DNA of 64,000 bases, taken from an uncultured Nocardioides sp. Its GTDB lineage: Bacteria > Actinomycetota > Actinomycetes > Propionibacteriales > Nocardioidaceae. This document shows, one piece after another, positions 7,682 to 16,265 of this stretch (its first letter is position 1; each line of letters starts with the position of its first letter). The position numbers and the translations under genes were made by a program. The DNA is taken from NCBI RefSeq assembly GCF_947489365.1, contig NZ_CANLDB010000003.1, positions 310,001 to 374,000 of the forward strand, in the 5' to 3' direction. Under the pieces are notes generated by a model. That model worked only from the letters and a program-made list of their open reading frames with translations. It was not told the origin of the DNA and did not search any database.

Positions 7682-8410
7682 ATGACGCACCGCACGACCT
7701 TCGCCCGCCCGGCCGCAGGACTCGCGGCGACCGCCCTCGTGGGCGCCTCGCTGTGGGCCGCCGGACCCGCCTCCGCCGAGACCGAGGTGCCCCGGCCCGA
7801 CAGCTTCACCAGCGCCTACACCGTGATGGCCACCCCCGACGGGATCATCGACACCGAGGGCAACCCCGCCGAGGGCCAGCCCGGCGCGACCGGCACCTTC
7901 GACCTCATGGTGAACGCCGACACCGAGGTCATCTGCTACGACATCACGCTCGACGGCGTGACCGGCGAGTACGAGAGCCCCGCCAAGACCGCGACGCACA
8001 TCCACCTCGCCCCCGCGGGCGAGGGCGGCCCGCCGCGCATCGCGTTCCCGAACCCCGAGGGCGACGGCACCCGCACCGCCAGCGGCTGCCTGCAGGGCCC
8101 GTTCACCACCGGGCTCGAGGACGAGGAGACCGGCGAGGACACCGGCGAGGGCTTCACGCTCGCCGACCTTGAGGCCGACCCGACGTCGTACTCGGCGGAC
8201 ACGCACACCGCCGACTACGCAGCGGGCGCCGTCCGTGGCCAGCTGCAGCAGGTCCCGGTCGGCGGCATCGACACCGGCATGGGCGGTGGCGCCACCGACG
8301 CCGGGGAGGCGACCGGCGCCGGGACCACCGCGGTGGCCGCCGGCGGCGCTGCGCTGGTCGTGGGAGTGCTCGGCGCCTGGCTGCTGCGTCGCCGCGCGGC
8401 CGGGGTCTGA
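7682..8410 (+). CDS. secreted CHRD-domain protein, probable sortase substrate
   Basis: A 242-residue exported protein. A signal peptide with an Arg-containing n-region ends near PASAET (residue about 33). A CHRD fold occupies about 40-190, with the family-typical ATHIHLAPAG and a final AAGAVRGQLQ strand. The tail has VPVGGIDTGMGG, then a Gly/Ala linker, a hydrophobic helix and RRRAAGV. That layout of short motif, membrane helix and positive end is what sortase substrates show, although it is not LPXTG. The class F sortase gene starts five bases after the stop. Wall anchoring at the GGIDTG region is inference. ATG at 7682. Confidence 0.82.
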   Translation: MTHRTTFARPAAGLAATALVGASLWAAGPASAETEVPRPDSFTSAYTVMATPDGIIDTEGNPAEGQPGATGTFDLMVNADTEVICYDITLDGVTGEYESPAKTATHIHLAPAGEGGPPRIAFPNPEGDGTRTASGCLQGPFTTGLEDEETGEDTGEGFTLADLEADPTSYSADTHTADYAAGAVRGQLQQVPVGGIDTGMGGGATDAGEATGAGTTAVAAGGAALVVGVLGAWLLRRRAAGV

Positions 8411-8415
8411 GCGCG

Positions 8416-9033
8416 GTGCAGGGCCCCGCGCGGGTCCTCCGGGGCCTGGCCGGGGTCCTGCTGACCGGGAGCCTCCTGGGGTGCGGAGCCGACAGCCCCG
8501 CGGCCCGGGAGGCCCCGACCGCTGCGCCGCCCTCGTCCTCGACCGCCTCGCCGTCCTCGCCGCCCGCGCGGGACGCCCCGGACGGTCCGCGGCCGGTGCC
8601 GACCGCGGTGAGCATCCCGTCGCTGGGCCTGGCCGAGGACCTCGTCGACCTCGGGCTCGACGAGGGCGGCACGCTGGAGGTCCCGACCGACCCCGACCGG
8701 GTCGGATGGTTCACCGGGGGCGGTCGACCCGGGGGGCCGGGACCGACCGTCGTGGTCGGGCACGTGGACTCCACCGAGGGACCCGCGGTGTTCGCCCGCC
8801 TCCCCGAGCTGACGGTCGGGGACGAGGTCGTCGTGGACGACGCGGACGGCGGCCGCACCCGCTACGCGGTGACCGAGGTGGCCGACGTCCCGCAGACGCC
8901 GTTCCCCACGGAGCAGGTCTTCGGCGCCACCGTCGAGGACACGCTGCGGCTCATCACCTGCACCGGCCCGTACGACGCCGAGGCCGGCCGCTACACGGAG
9001 AACCGGGTGGTGAGCGCCGTCACCGTGGACTGA
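8416..9033 (+). CDS. class F sortase (probable lipoprotein)
   Basis: A 205-residue sortase. Catalytic residues are His at about 116 (VVVGHVDS), Cys at about 182 (LITCTG) and Arg at about 197 (YTENRVV), spaced as in class F enzymes. The N-terminus has a hydrophobic helix ending SLLGCGADS, a plausible lipobox with Cys at about 23, so the enzyme may be held by lipid rather than by the usual membrane helix. A Ser/Pro/Ala-rich linker (about 30-65) spans the wall. Start is the GTG at 8416, five bases after the CHRD gene, so the two are surely co-transcribed and are likely enzyme and substrate. Confidence 0.88.
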   Translation: MQGPARVLRGLAGVLLTGSLLGCGADSPAAREAPTAAPPSSSTASPSSPPARDAPDGPRPVPTAVSIPSLGLAEDLVDLGLDEGGTLEVPTDPDRVGWFTGGGRPGGPGPTVVVGHVDSTEGPAVFARLPELTVGDEVVVDDADGGRTRYAVTEVADVPQTPFPTEQVFGATVEDTLRLITCTGPYDAEAGRYTENRVVSAVTVD

Positions 9034-9047
9034 GCGCCCTCATCATA

Positions 9048-9053
9048 TAAGGT
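9048..9053 (+). promoter_or_regulatory. -10 element for a probably leaderless transcript
   Basis: The 27-base gap before the CDF gene contains CATCATATAAGG, a strikingly AT-rich run here. TAAGGT (9048-9053) fits the actinobacterial TANNNT -10 pattern and ends 7 bases before the ATG at 9061. Transcription would then start at the A of the ATG. No Shine-Dalgarno sequence is present, which supports a leaderless mRNA. Confidence 0.5.
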
Positions 9054-9060
9054 TTTCCGC

Positions 9061-9984
9061 ATGGGTTACGGGCACGGACACGGCCACGCCGCCGGGCGGG
9101 CCGGTGACCGTCGTCGCCTGAGACTGGTCCTCCTCATCACCGCGGTCGTCCTGGTGGTGCAGCTCGTCGGCGCCTGGGTCAGCGGCTCCCTCGCGCTGCT
9201 CGCGGACGCGGGCCACATGGCGGCGGACGCCGCCGGGGTGCTGCTCGCACTCGGTGCGTCGTACGTCGCCGCGCTGCCGTCGTCGCGGCGCTTCACCTTC
9301 GGCTGGCACCGCGCGGAGGTGCTCGCCGCGCTCGTCAACGCCGCGGCGCTGGTCGTGCTGTGCGCCTACCTCGTCGTGGCGGGCGTACGACGGCTGCTGG
9401 AGCCCGGTGGCGACGTCGCGCCGGTGCCGATGATCGCCTTCGCGGTGGTGGGCCTGCTCGCCAACGCGGCGTCGCTCGCCATCCTGACGCGGTCGGAGAC
9501 CGGGTCGATCAACCTGCGCGGGGCGACGACGGAGGTCTTCGCCGACACCCTCGGCTCGGTCGTCGTGATCGTCGCCGGCGTCGTCATCTGGGCCACCGGC
9601 TTCGAGCGCGCCGACCCGATCGGCTCACTGGTGATCGCCGCGATGATCCTGCCCCGGGCGGTGTCGCTGGGCCGCGACGCCCTCACCGTCCTGCTGGAGG
9701 TGGCCCCGGCCGAGGTGCCCCTCGACGAGGTCCGCGACCACCTGCTGGGCGTCCCTGGCGTGGTCGACGTCCACGACCTGCACGCCTGGACGATCACCAC
9801 CGGCCTGCCCAGCCTGTCCGCGCACGTCACCGTCACCGATCCCGTGCTCGCCGACCGCGGCGTCGGGGCGATCCTCGACGACCTGTCGCGCTGCACGACC
9901 AGCCACTTCGCGGTCCAGCACGCGACCTTCCAGGTCGAGCCCGAGAGCCACCGCGCCCACGAGGACCTCGGCGAGGCCCACTGA
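9061..9984 (+). CDS. cation diffusion facilitator metal-efflux transporter
   Basis: A 307-residue CDF-family protein expected to export Zn2+ or a similar divalent metal in exchange for protons. The N-terminus is His-rich (GYGHGHGHAAG). Six membrane helices follow, with the metal-site signature LADAGHMAADAAG (HxxxD) in helix 2 and the second site in helix 5 region FADTLGSVVVI. The C-terminal cytoplasmic metallochaperone-like domain includes VVDVHDLHAWTITTGLPSLS, typical of the ZitB/CzcD branch. The promoter lies in the short gap after the sortase gene. The C-terminus overlaps the antisense tail of the SRPBCC frame. Confidence 0.93.
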   Translation: MGYGHGHGHAAGRAGDRRRLRLVLLITAVVLVVQLVGAWVSGSLALLADAGHMAADAAGVLLALGASYVAALPSSRRFTFGWHRAEVLAALVNAAALVVLCAYLVVAGVRRLLEPGGDVAPVPMIAFAVVGLLANAASLAILTRSETGSINLRGATTEVFADTLGSVVVIVAGVVIWATGFERADPIGSLVIAAMILPRAVSLGRDALTVLLEVAPAEVPLDEVRDHLLGVPGVVDVHDLHAWTITTGLPSLSAHVTVTDPVLADRGVGAILDDLSRCTTSHFAVQHATFQVEPESHRAHEDLGEAH

Positions 9985-10462
9985 GGTCGGCCGGGCCGGT
10001 CGACCCGTGACCGGTCAGGCGTCGCGCGGCCTCGCGCAGCTTGACCAGCGTCCCGGAGATGCCCTTGCGGTTGCGCTCGGGGAAACCGGCGGCCTTGAGG
10101 CCGAGCCAGATCGGGGTCAGGTAGCGCGAGGCGTCCCAGGTCTCGGTGACGTCGCAGCCGGTGGCGGTCGGGGTGATCTCGTAGCGCCAGCGGTGCGCAC
10201 CGAAGTGGCGCCAGGCGATGCGCTGGTCCTGCTCGTACTCGACGACGACGTTCCGGATCTTGTAGGGCAGCCCGAACATCTTCATGTCGACGCCGAACTT
10301 GGCGCCCTTCGACAGCACGCGGGGGCCCTTGATGTTGCCCTTCACCGAGCCCGAGCCGTCGATGCGCTCGTGCTGGTGGGGGTCCGCGACGATCGCGAAC
10401 ACCGTGGCCGGCGGCGCGGCGATGGAGACGGTCTCGGACACGATGCGCTCGTCGGACGACAT
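9833..10462 (-). CDS. SRPBCC (START-like) family protein with an odd C-terminal extension
   Basis: A 209-residue frame whose first 150 or so residues form a polyketide-cyclase/SRPBCC lipid-binding domain (SETVSIAAPPATVFAIVADP ... RIAWRHFGAHRWRYEI ... TETWDAS), ending near VKLREAARRLTG. The remaining roughly 55 residues are Arg/Gly/Ser-rich and lie antisense to the last 152 bases of the CDF gene, so they look like read-through. A shift of one base near 10015 would end the protein at a TGA. Either the tail is real or there is a recent frameshift or sequencing error. The ATG at 10462 fits the family start. Ligand unknown. Confidence 0.75.
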   Translation of the reverse strand: MSSDERIVSETVSIAAPPATVFAIVADPHQHERIDGSGSVKGNIKGPRVLSKGAKFGVDMKMFGLPYKIRNVVVEYEQDQRIAWRHFGAHRWRYEITPTATGCDVTETWDASRYLTPIWLGLKAAGFPERNRKGISGTLVKLREAARRLTGHGSTGPADLSGPRRGPRGRGGSRARPGRSRAGPRSGWSCSATGRRGSPRRRGRRARDR

Positions 10463-10546
10463 GCGTCGAGCCTAGCCAGCGCCCCACTGTCGGCGGCGGT
10501 CCCTACGGTCGCCGTACCAGTCCGCCCCGCACCACCGGAGACTCCC

Positions 10547-11068
10547 GTGATCCTTCCCCTCGACGACCACCTCGACCTCGGCGGCACCACAGCGGGCCGC
10601 GCCACGGCGGACCGCACGCCCGCCCTCGCCGAGCGCCTCGGCGTCGACGTGGACTGGTTCCTCGAGCTCTTCGGCGGCCCCTGGTACGACGCGGGGTCGC
10701 CCGCCCTCCACGACTTCGACGGTGACCCGTCCGGCGGGGACGGGTACCCGGTGACGCCCTGGCACGTCACCGGTCGACCCGTGCAGCTGATGGTCCGGGT
10801 CTTCACCGGCCACTGCTTCCTCGCCCGGCCCGAGGGTCGCTGGGCGGGCGGCACCCACGACCTCGTGTGGGAGGAGCACGACCAGGTCCACCTGACGTAC
10901 GACGACCTGCGCCGAGAAGAGATCGTGCGGCCGGTGGTCGCCGGGCTGGTGAGCAGCCGGCGTCGCAGGCTGCGCTGGTGCGAGCGCTGCCGGGAGCAGC
11001 AGGGCCCCGAGACGATGCTCGGAGCCCTGTGCCACGGCTGCGCCCAGGGCACGGGCGTCGTCTTCTGA
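10547..11068 (+). CDS. conserved hypothetical protein with C-terminal CxxC pair
   Basis: A 173-residue soluble protein I cannot name. Its first 130 residues contain aromatic-rich segments (DWFLELFGGPWYDAGSPALH, ARPEGRWAGGTHDLVWEE). The C-terminus has two CxxC knuckles, Cys 145/148 (WCERC) and Cys 162/165 (CHGC), spaced like a small zinc ribbon. Start is the GTG at 10547, after CCGGAGACTCCC. The promoter region of 84 bases is shared with the divergent SRPBCC gene. The stop is one base from the end of the convergent MHS transporter gene. Confidence 0.65.
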   Translation: MILPLDDHLDLGGTTAGRATADRTPALAERLGVDVDWFLELFGGPWYDAGSPALHDFDGDPSGGDGYPVTPWHVTGRPVQLMVRVFTGHCFLARPEGRWAGGTHDLVWEEHDQVHLTYDDLRREEIVRPVVAGLVSSRRRRLRWCERCREQQGPETMLGALCHGCAQGTGVVF

Positions 11069-11069
11069 C

Positions 11070-12383
11070 TCAGTCCGCGAGCTTCGCCTGGTAGGTCTCG
11101 GCCACGAGCCAGGTGGCGACGATGGTGACCAGGGCGCCGATCACCGTCAGGCCGGCGATCAGCCACGGCTCGCCGTCGCTGCTCGCGAGGAGGGCGGTGG
11201 CGATGAAGGGTGTCGGGGCGCCGGCGACGAGCGCGCCGAGCTGGAAGCCGACCGAGGTCCCGGAGTAGCGGACGCCGGTGCCGAACAGCTCGGAGAAGAA
11301 CGCCGACAGCGGCGCGAACACCGCTGCGTGCCCGACGCCGATCATCAGCACGGTGGCGAGGACGACGAGGTACGGGTTCGTCGTCCCGACCATGACGAAG
11401 TACGGGAAGGCCATGAGACCGCAGACGGCCGACCCGCCGATCATCACCGGGCGGCGGCCCACGCGGTCCGAGAGGGCGCCGAAGTACGGCATCAGCACCA
11501 GCTCGAGCGCGGACGCGACGAGGACGCCGAGCAGCGCGACGTTGCGCGAGATCCCCAGCTCGCCGGTGAGGTAGGTCAGCGCGAAGGTCGCGAAGACGTA
11601 GTAGGCGATGTTGTCGGTGAACCGCATCCCCGCCGAGAGCAGCACCTGCTTCGGGTGGCGCTTGAACACCTCGACGATCGGGGCGCGGACCTCCTCGCCG
11701 CTCTGCTGCAGCCGCGCGAACACCGGCGACTCGGCGACCCGGAGCCGGATGAACAGCCCGACCGCGACGAGCAGCAGGCTCAGCACGAACGGCACCCGCC
11801 AGCCCCAGGCCAGGAACGCCTCGTCGGAGAGCTGCGAGACGACGGCGAACACGGCGGTCGACAGCATCAGCCCGATCGGGACGCCGAGCTGCGGCCACGA
11901 GCCGTAGAAGCCACGGCGGTCGGCCGGGGCGTGCTCGACGGCCATGAGCGCCGCGCCGCCCCACTCGCCGCCGACAGCGAAGCCCTGCGCGATCCGGAGC
12001 ACGACCAGGAGGATCGGGGCGGCCACCCCGATCGTGGCGTACGACGGCAGCAGGCCGATCAGGGCCGTCGCGAGACCCATGACCACCAGGGTCCAGACCA
12101 GCATCCGCTTGCGGCCGACCTTGTCGCCGAGGTGGCCGCACACCACGGCGCCCACCGGGCGGGCGAAGAAGCCGACGCCGAACGTCGCGAACGCGAACAG
12201 CGTGCCGGCCAGCTCGGAGGACTCCGGGAAGAAGAGCCGGTTGAACACGAGCGCGGCGGCGGTGCCGTAGAGGAAGAAGTCGTACCACTCGATGGCGCTG
12301 CCGATGAGGCTCGCGCCGGCCACCTTCCGCATCTCGGCGGGGCTGGTCGTGGGCAGGGGGGCACCCGGTGTGGCGGTCGTCAT
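11070..12383 (-). CDS. MFS transporter, metabolite:H+ symporter (MHS) family
   Basis: A 437-residue, 12-helix transporter of the MHS branch that includes KgtP, ShiA, citrate and other carboxylate carriers. Signatures: GSAIEWYDFFLYGTAAALVF in helix 1, GHLGDKVGRKRML motif A, and RIAQGFAVGGEWGGAALMAV in helix 4. The start MTTATPGA at 12383 is preferred; an upstream in-frame ATG lies close to the operator-like site. Two copies of a TCATGCAYGA palindrome lie 20-50 bases upstream. It follows the fumarase gene on the same strand and probably imports the acid degraded by this locus. Substrate not determinable, dicarboxylate likely. Confidence 0.9.
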   Translation of the reverse strand: MTTATPGAPLPTTSPAEMRKVAGASLIGSAIEWYDFFLYGTAAALVFNRLFFPESSELAGTLFAFATFGVGFFARPVGAVVCGHLGDKVGRKRMLVWTLVVMGLATALIGLLPSYATIGVAAPILLVVLRIAQGFAVGGEWGGAALMAVEHAPADRRGFYGSWPQLGVPIGLMLSTAVFAVVSQLSDEAFLAWGWRVPFVLSLLLVAVGLFIRLRVAESPVFARLQQSGEEVRAPIVEVFKRHPKQVLLSAGMRFTDNIAYYVFATFALTYLTGELGISRNVALLGVLVASALELVLMPYFGALSDRVGRRPVMIGGSAVCGLMAFPYFVMVGTTNPYLVVLATVLMIGVGHAAVFAPLSAFFSELFGTGVRYSGTSVGFQLGALVAGAPTPFIATALLASSDGEPWLIAGLTVIGALVTIVATWLVAETYQAKLAD

Positions 12384-12402
12384 GTGATGCACGCTACATC
12401 GG

Positions 12403-12414
12403 GTCATGCACGAC
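12403..12414. promoter_or_regulatory. GntR-type operator, site 1 (imperfect)
   Basis: GTCATGCACGAC, one variant of the palindrome ATCATGCATGAT found three times only around this catabolic locus. It is 20 bases upstream of the MHS transporter start and 8 bases from site 2. It is a likely site of the GntR/FCD protein encoded at 16262. Confidence 0.55.
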
Positions 12415-12421
12415 GTCAACG

Positions 12422-12433
12422 ATCATGCATGAC
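12422..12433. promoter_or_regulatory. GntR-type operator, site 2
   Basis: ATCATGCATGAC, differing from the perfect palindrome at 14193 by the last base. It lies upstream of the MHS transporter, 39 bases from its start codon, in the 102-base gap after the fumarase gene. This suggests that the transporter has its own regulated promoter. Confidence 0.6.
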
Positions 12434-12485
12434 CGGCAGCAGCGCCGCCGACCCCCCGCCCCGCCCCGCCGGCGCGGTGGTCAGG

Positions 12486-14168
12486 TCAGGCGCGGCGCCC
12501 GATCTGCAGCATCGGGCCGTCGTCGTCCGCGTAGAAGTCGCGCCCGTGGTCGTCGATGACGACGAAGGCGGGGAAGTCCTCGACGGTGATGCGCCAGACG
12601 GCCTCCATGCCGAGCTCCTCGTACTCCAGGACCTCGACGTGGCGGATGCAGTCCTGGGCGAGGCGGGCGGCGGGGCCGCCGATCGTGCCGAGGTAGAACC
12701 CCCCGTGCTCGCCGCAGCTGCGGGCGACCGCCGACGAGCGGTTGCCCTTCGCGAGCATCACCAGCGACCCGCCCGCGGCCTGGAACTGCTCGACGTAGGT
12801 GTCCATCCGCCCCGCGGTGGTGGGTCCGAAGGAGCCGGACGCGTAGCCGTCGGGCGTCTTGGCGGGTCCGGCGTAGTAGACCGCCCGGTCGCGCAGGTAC
12901 GCCGGCATCTCCTCGCCGGCGTCCAGCCGCTTCTTGATCTCGGCGTGGGCGGCGTCGCGGGCGACGACGAGGTCGCCGCTCAGCGAGAGTCGCTGGCCGA
13001 CCTCGAGGCCGGACAGCGCGGAGCGGACGGCGTCCATCCCGGCGTCGAGGTCGACGGCGACGACGTCCCCGCCGAGGCCCTCCTCGGTGACGTCGGGCAG
13101 GAAGCGGGCGGGGTCGCGCTCGAGGTCCTCGAGGAAGACGCCCTCGCTGGTGATCCGGGCGACGGCCTGGCGGTCGGCGGAGCACGACACGGCGATCGCG
13201 ACCGGGCAGGACCCGCCGTGGCGCGGCAGGCGGACGACGCGGACGTCGTGGCAGAAGTACTTCCCGCCGAACTGCGCGCCGATCCCGAGCTCGCGGGTGA
13301 GCTGGTGCACCTGCTCCTCCAGGCCGGTGTCGCGGAAGGCCCGCCCGCCGGCGGAGCCGGTCGTGGGCAGGGAGTCGAGGTACTTCGTCGACGCCAGCTT
13401 CGCCGTCTTCATCGTCGCCTCGGCCGAGGTGCCGCCGACCACGACGACGAGGTGGTACGGCGGGCACGCCGACGTCCCCAGCGCGCCGATCCGCTCGCGC
13501 AGGAAGGTCATCAGCGACGTCTCGTTGAGCAGCGCCTTCGTCTCCTGGAAGAGGAACGACTTGTTGGCGCTGCCGCCGCCCTTGGCGATGAACAGCAGCT
13601 CGTAGGCGTCGTCACCCTCCGCGGCGATCTCGATCTGCGCGGGCAGGTTGTCGCCGGTGTTCTTCTCCTCGTACATCGTCTGCGGCGCGAGCTGGGAGTA
13701 GCGCAGGTTGAGCCGCGCGTACGCCGACCGGATGCCGTCGGACAGCCACGCGGCGTCCTCCCCGTCGGTGAGCACGTGGCGCCCGCGCTTCGCCTGGACG
13801 ATCGCGGTCCCGGTGTCCTGGCACATCGGCAGCACGCCGCCGGCGGCGACGGCGGCGTTGCGGAGCAGGTCCGTCGCGACGTACCGGTCGTTGCCGGAGG
13901 CCTCGGGGTCGTCGACGATCCGCCGGAGCTGCTCGAGGTGAGCGGTGCGCAGGAAGTGGGCGATGTCGCCGAACGCGGTGTCCGCGAGCGCGCTCAGCGT
14001 CGAGCCGGGCACCTCGAGGAACCTGCGCCCGAGCGCCTCGCGGACCTCGGGCACGGGCAGGTCCAGCCGCCGGTACGTCGTGGTGTCGGCGCCGCGCTGC
14101 AGGATCGGCTCGTACGGCGGGACGGCCGCGGTGGACGTGGTGGACGTGGTGGGGGCGGGCTCGCTCAC
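12486..14168 (-). CDS. class I (Fe-S) fumarate hydratase family protein
   Basis: A 560-residue single-chain class I fumarase. The three [4Fe-4S] cysteines are in [28 protein letters not shown] and [14 protein letters not shown]. The N-terminal domain and the C-terminal swivel part (STTAGRMD-like [20 protein letters not shown]) are complete. Family members hydrate fumarate, and some act on mesaconate or tartrate. The GTG at 14168 is chosen because AGGA lies just upstream; the ATG at 14201 sits inside the operator palindrome. It is divergent from the SDR/CoA-transferase operon and upstream of the MHS transporter, so a role in a dedicated acid pathway rather than only the TCA cycle is plausible. 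Confidence 0.93.
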   Translation of the reverse strand: MSEPAPTTSTTSTAAVPPYEPILQRGADTTTYRRLDLPVPEVREALGRRFLEVPGSTLSALADTAFGDIAHFLRTAHLEQLRRIVDDPEASGNDRYVATDLLRNAAVAAGGVLPMCQDTGTAIVQAKRGRHVLTDGEDAAWLSDGIRSAYARLNLRYSQLAPQTMYEEKNTGDNLPAQIEIAAEGDDAYELLFIAKGGGSANKSFLFQETKALLNETSLMTFLRERIGALGTSACPPYHLVVVVGGTSAEATMKTAKLASTKYLDSLPTTGSAGGRAFRDTGLEEQVHQLTRELGIGAQFGGKYFCHDVRVVRLPRHGGSCPVAIAVSCSADRQAVARITSEGVFLEDLERDPARFLPDVTEEGLGGDVVAVDLDAGMDAVRSALSGLEVGQRLSLSGDLVVARDAAHAEIKKRLDAGEEMPAYLRDRAVYYAGPAKTPDGYASGSFGPTTAGRMDTYVEQFQAAGGSLVMLAKGNRSSAVARSCGEHGGFYLGTIGGPAARLAQDCIRHVEVLEYEELGMEAVWRITVEDFPAFVVIDDHGRDFYADDDGPMLQIGRRA

Positions 14169-14192
14169 GGTTCCTCCGACGTGTGGGAATGG

Positions 14193-14204
14193 ATCATGCA
14201 TGAT
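14193..14204. promoter_or_regulatory. GntR-type operator, site 3 (perfect palindrome)
   Basis: ATCATGCATGAT is a perfect 12-base palindrome in the 112-base gap between the fumarase and SDR starts. It can control both divergent operons. The same core occurs twice upstream of the MHS transporter, which ties the three transcription units to one regulator, presumably the GntR/FCD protein at 16262. Confidence 0.7.
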
Positions 14205-14280
14205 CTGACGCTATTGTGTCTGAGATAGACGTGATGCCGGTCTCAGGGCCGGCGTCGTCGCCCCGACGAGAGGATCACCC

Positions 14281-15054
14281 ATGTCCGCCAGCAGCGCACC
14301 CGTCGCCCTTCCCGGCCTCGACGGCAAGGTCGCCCTCGTCACCGGCGGGGCCAGCGGCATCGGCCTCGCCACCGTACGTCTGCTGGCGGCCTCCGGTGCG
14401 AAGGTCGTCGTGGCCGACCTCGACGAGGCGGCCGCGACCGCGGCGGCCGACGAGGTCGGGGGGACGGCGGTCCGCGCCGACGTGACCTCGGCCGACGACT
14501 GCGCCGCGGCCGTCGCCGCTGCGGTCGACACCTACGGCCATCTCGACGTCGTCGCGTGCAACGCCGGGCTCACGACGTACCCGACCCCCGCGGTCGAGAT
14601 CACCGAGGGTGACTTCGACGCCACCTTCGCGGTCAACGTGAAGGGCGCCTGGCTCACCGCCCGCGCGGCGGTCGGCGCGCTGAAGGACGCCGGCGGCGGC
14701 GCGATCGTGGTGACCGGGTCGGTCATGGGCGAGCGCACCCGGCCGGGCTTCGCGGCGTACGCGCCGAGCAAGGCCGCGGCCAACCACCTCGCCCGCTCGC
14801 TCGCCGTGGAGCACGCGGGTGACGGCATCCGCGTCAACGCCGTCGCCCCGGTCGCGACCGACACCGCGATGCTCGAGAAGTTCCTCGGCACCGAGGACCC
14901 GGCCGCGGCGCGCCAGCGGTTCGAGTCGAGCATCCCGCTCGGCCGCCTTGCCACCCCGGAGGACGTCGCGTCCGCCATCTGCTTCCTCGCCTCCGACTCC
15001 GCGTCGTTCCTCACCGGGGTCGTGCTGCCGGTGGACGGCGGGAGGAGCATCTGA
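14281..15054 (+). CDS. short-chain dehydrogenase/reductase
   Basis: A 257-residue classical SDR. The cofactor loop TGGASGIG begins at residue 21, with an acidic residue after strand 2 (VVADLDEA) indicating NAD(H) preference. NAG is present (ACNAGLTTY), the catalytic Ser is in VVTGSVMG and Tyr 160/Lys 164 are in YAPSK. The C-terminus FLTGVVLPVDGGRSI is typical. ATG at 14281 follows GAGAGGATCACCC. It is first gene of a four-gene operon. It probably oxidises a hydroxy-acid or hydroxyacyl intermediate in the pathway served by its neighbours; the substrate is unknown. Confidence 0.9.
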   Translation: MSASSAPVALPGLDGKVALVTGGASGIGLATVRLLAASGAKVVVADLDEAAATAAADEVGGTAVRADVTSADDCAAAVAAAVDTYGHLDVVACNAGLTTYPTPAVEITEGDFDATFAVNVKGAWLTARAAVGALKDAGGGAIVVTGSVMGERTRPGFAAYAPSKAAANHLARSLAVEHAGDGIRVNAVAPVATDTAMLEKFLGTEDPAAARQRFESSIPLGRLATPEDVASAICFLASDSASFLTGVVLPVDGGRSI

Positions 15055-16265
15055 TGTCGCCCGAGGCCGCCGAGTCGAACCGCCGGGTGCTCCCGCTCAC
15101 CGGCGTCACCGTCGTGTCGTGCGAGCAGGCCGTCGCGGCCCCCTTCGCCACCCGCCAGCTCGCCGACCTCGGTGCCCGCGTGATCAAGGTCGAGCGTCCC
15201 GGCGTCGGTGACTTCGCGCGGTCGTACGACGAGACCGTGCGCGGCATGTCGAGCCACTTCGTCTGGCTCAACCGGTCGAAGGAGAGCATCGCGCTGGACC
15301 TGAAGCACCCCGACGCCGCACGGGTCATGGAGGAGCTGCTCGGGCAGGCGGACGTGTTCGTCCAGAACTTCGCCCCCGGGGCGGCGGCGCGGCTCGGCCT
15401 CGACGCCGAGACCCTGCAGGCCCGCGACCCACGCCTGATCACCTGCTCGATCAGCGGCTACGGCACCTCGGGCCCGTACCGGGACGCGAAGGCCTACGAC
15501 CTGCTGATCCAGTCCGAGACCGGCCTGGTCTCGGTCACCGGCACCGAGGACACCCCGGCCAAGAGCGGCATCCCGGCCGCCGACATCGGCGCCGGCATGT
15601 ACGCCTTCTCCGGCATCCTCGCCGCGCTCTACGAGCGTGAGGTCACCGGTCGCGGCACGGCGCTGGACGTCAGCCTCTTCGACTCCCTCGTCGAGTGGAT
15701 GGGCTACCCGCTCTACTACGCCGACTACGGCGGGACGCCGCCCCCGCGGCGCGGCACGAGCCACGCGGCCATCGCGCCGTACGGCACCTACGCGGCAGGC
15801 GACGGCACCGAGTTCGTGCTGTCGATCCAGAACGAGCGCGAGTGGGCGGCGTTCTGCGAGGTCGTGCTGGGTGACGCCGCGATCGCGACCGACGAGCGCT
15901 TCGACACCGGCTCGAAGCGGGTCGAGCACCGCGACGCCCTCGACGAGGTCATCCACGCGCGACTGGCCGACCTGACAGGTGAGACGTTCGGCGCCCGGCT
16001 CGAGAGCGCCCGCATCGCCAACGCGCGCCGCCGGGAGCTCAGCGAGGTCCTCGACCACCCGCAGCTCAGCGCGCGGGACCGCTGGCGCACCGTCGGCAGC
16101 CCCGTGGGGGACCTCCGCGCGACGCTGCCCGCGATCACGGTGGCGGGCCGCGAACCCCGGATGGACCCCATCCCCGAGGTCGGCGAGCACAGCGAGGCGA
16201 TCCTGGCCGAGCTCGGGTACGACGACGACCAGGTCGCCCACCTGCGGGAGGATGGCTTGCTGTGA
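15054..16265 (+). CDS. CaiB/BaiF (family III) CoA transferase
   Basis: A 403-residue class III CoA transferase. Typical blocks: an N-terminal LTGVTVVSCEQAVAAPFATR, the LNRSKESIALDLKHP motif, and the catalytic Asp at about residue 177 in AADIGAGMYAFSGILAALY. These enzymes move CoA from an acyl-CoA donor to a carboxylic acid through an aspartyl anhydride. It starts at an ATG that shares one base with the SDR stop, and its end overlaps the GntR start by four bases. With a fumarase-like hydratase and a dicarboxylate-type transporter nearby, the acceptor may be a C4/C5 acid such as itaconate, mesaconate or citramalate (inference). Confidence 0.92.
   Translation: MSPEAAESNRRVLPLTGVTVVSCEQAVAAPFATRQLADLGARVIKVERPGVGDFARSYDETVRGMSSHFVWLNRSKESIALDLKHPDAARVMEELLGQADVFVQNFAPGAAARLGLDAETLQARDPRLITCSISGYGTSGPYRDAKAYDLLIQSETGLVSVTGTEDTPAKSGIPAADIGAGMYAFSGILAALYEREVTGRGTALDVSLFDSLVEWMGYPLYYADYGGTPPPRRGTSHAAIAPYGTYAAGDGTEFVLSIQNEREWAAFCEVVLGDAAIATDERFDTGSKRVEHRDALDEVIHARLADLTGETFGARLESARIANARRRELSEVLDHPQLSARDRWRTVGSPVGDLRATLPAITVAGREPRMDPIPEVGEHSEAILAELGYDDDQVAHLREDGLL

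Noticed and set aside
11328..14228. 966-residue plus-strand open frame
   Set aside because: Antisense to the MHS transporter and class I fumarase, both with clear motifs. No recognisable domain in the long frame.
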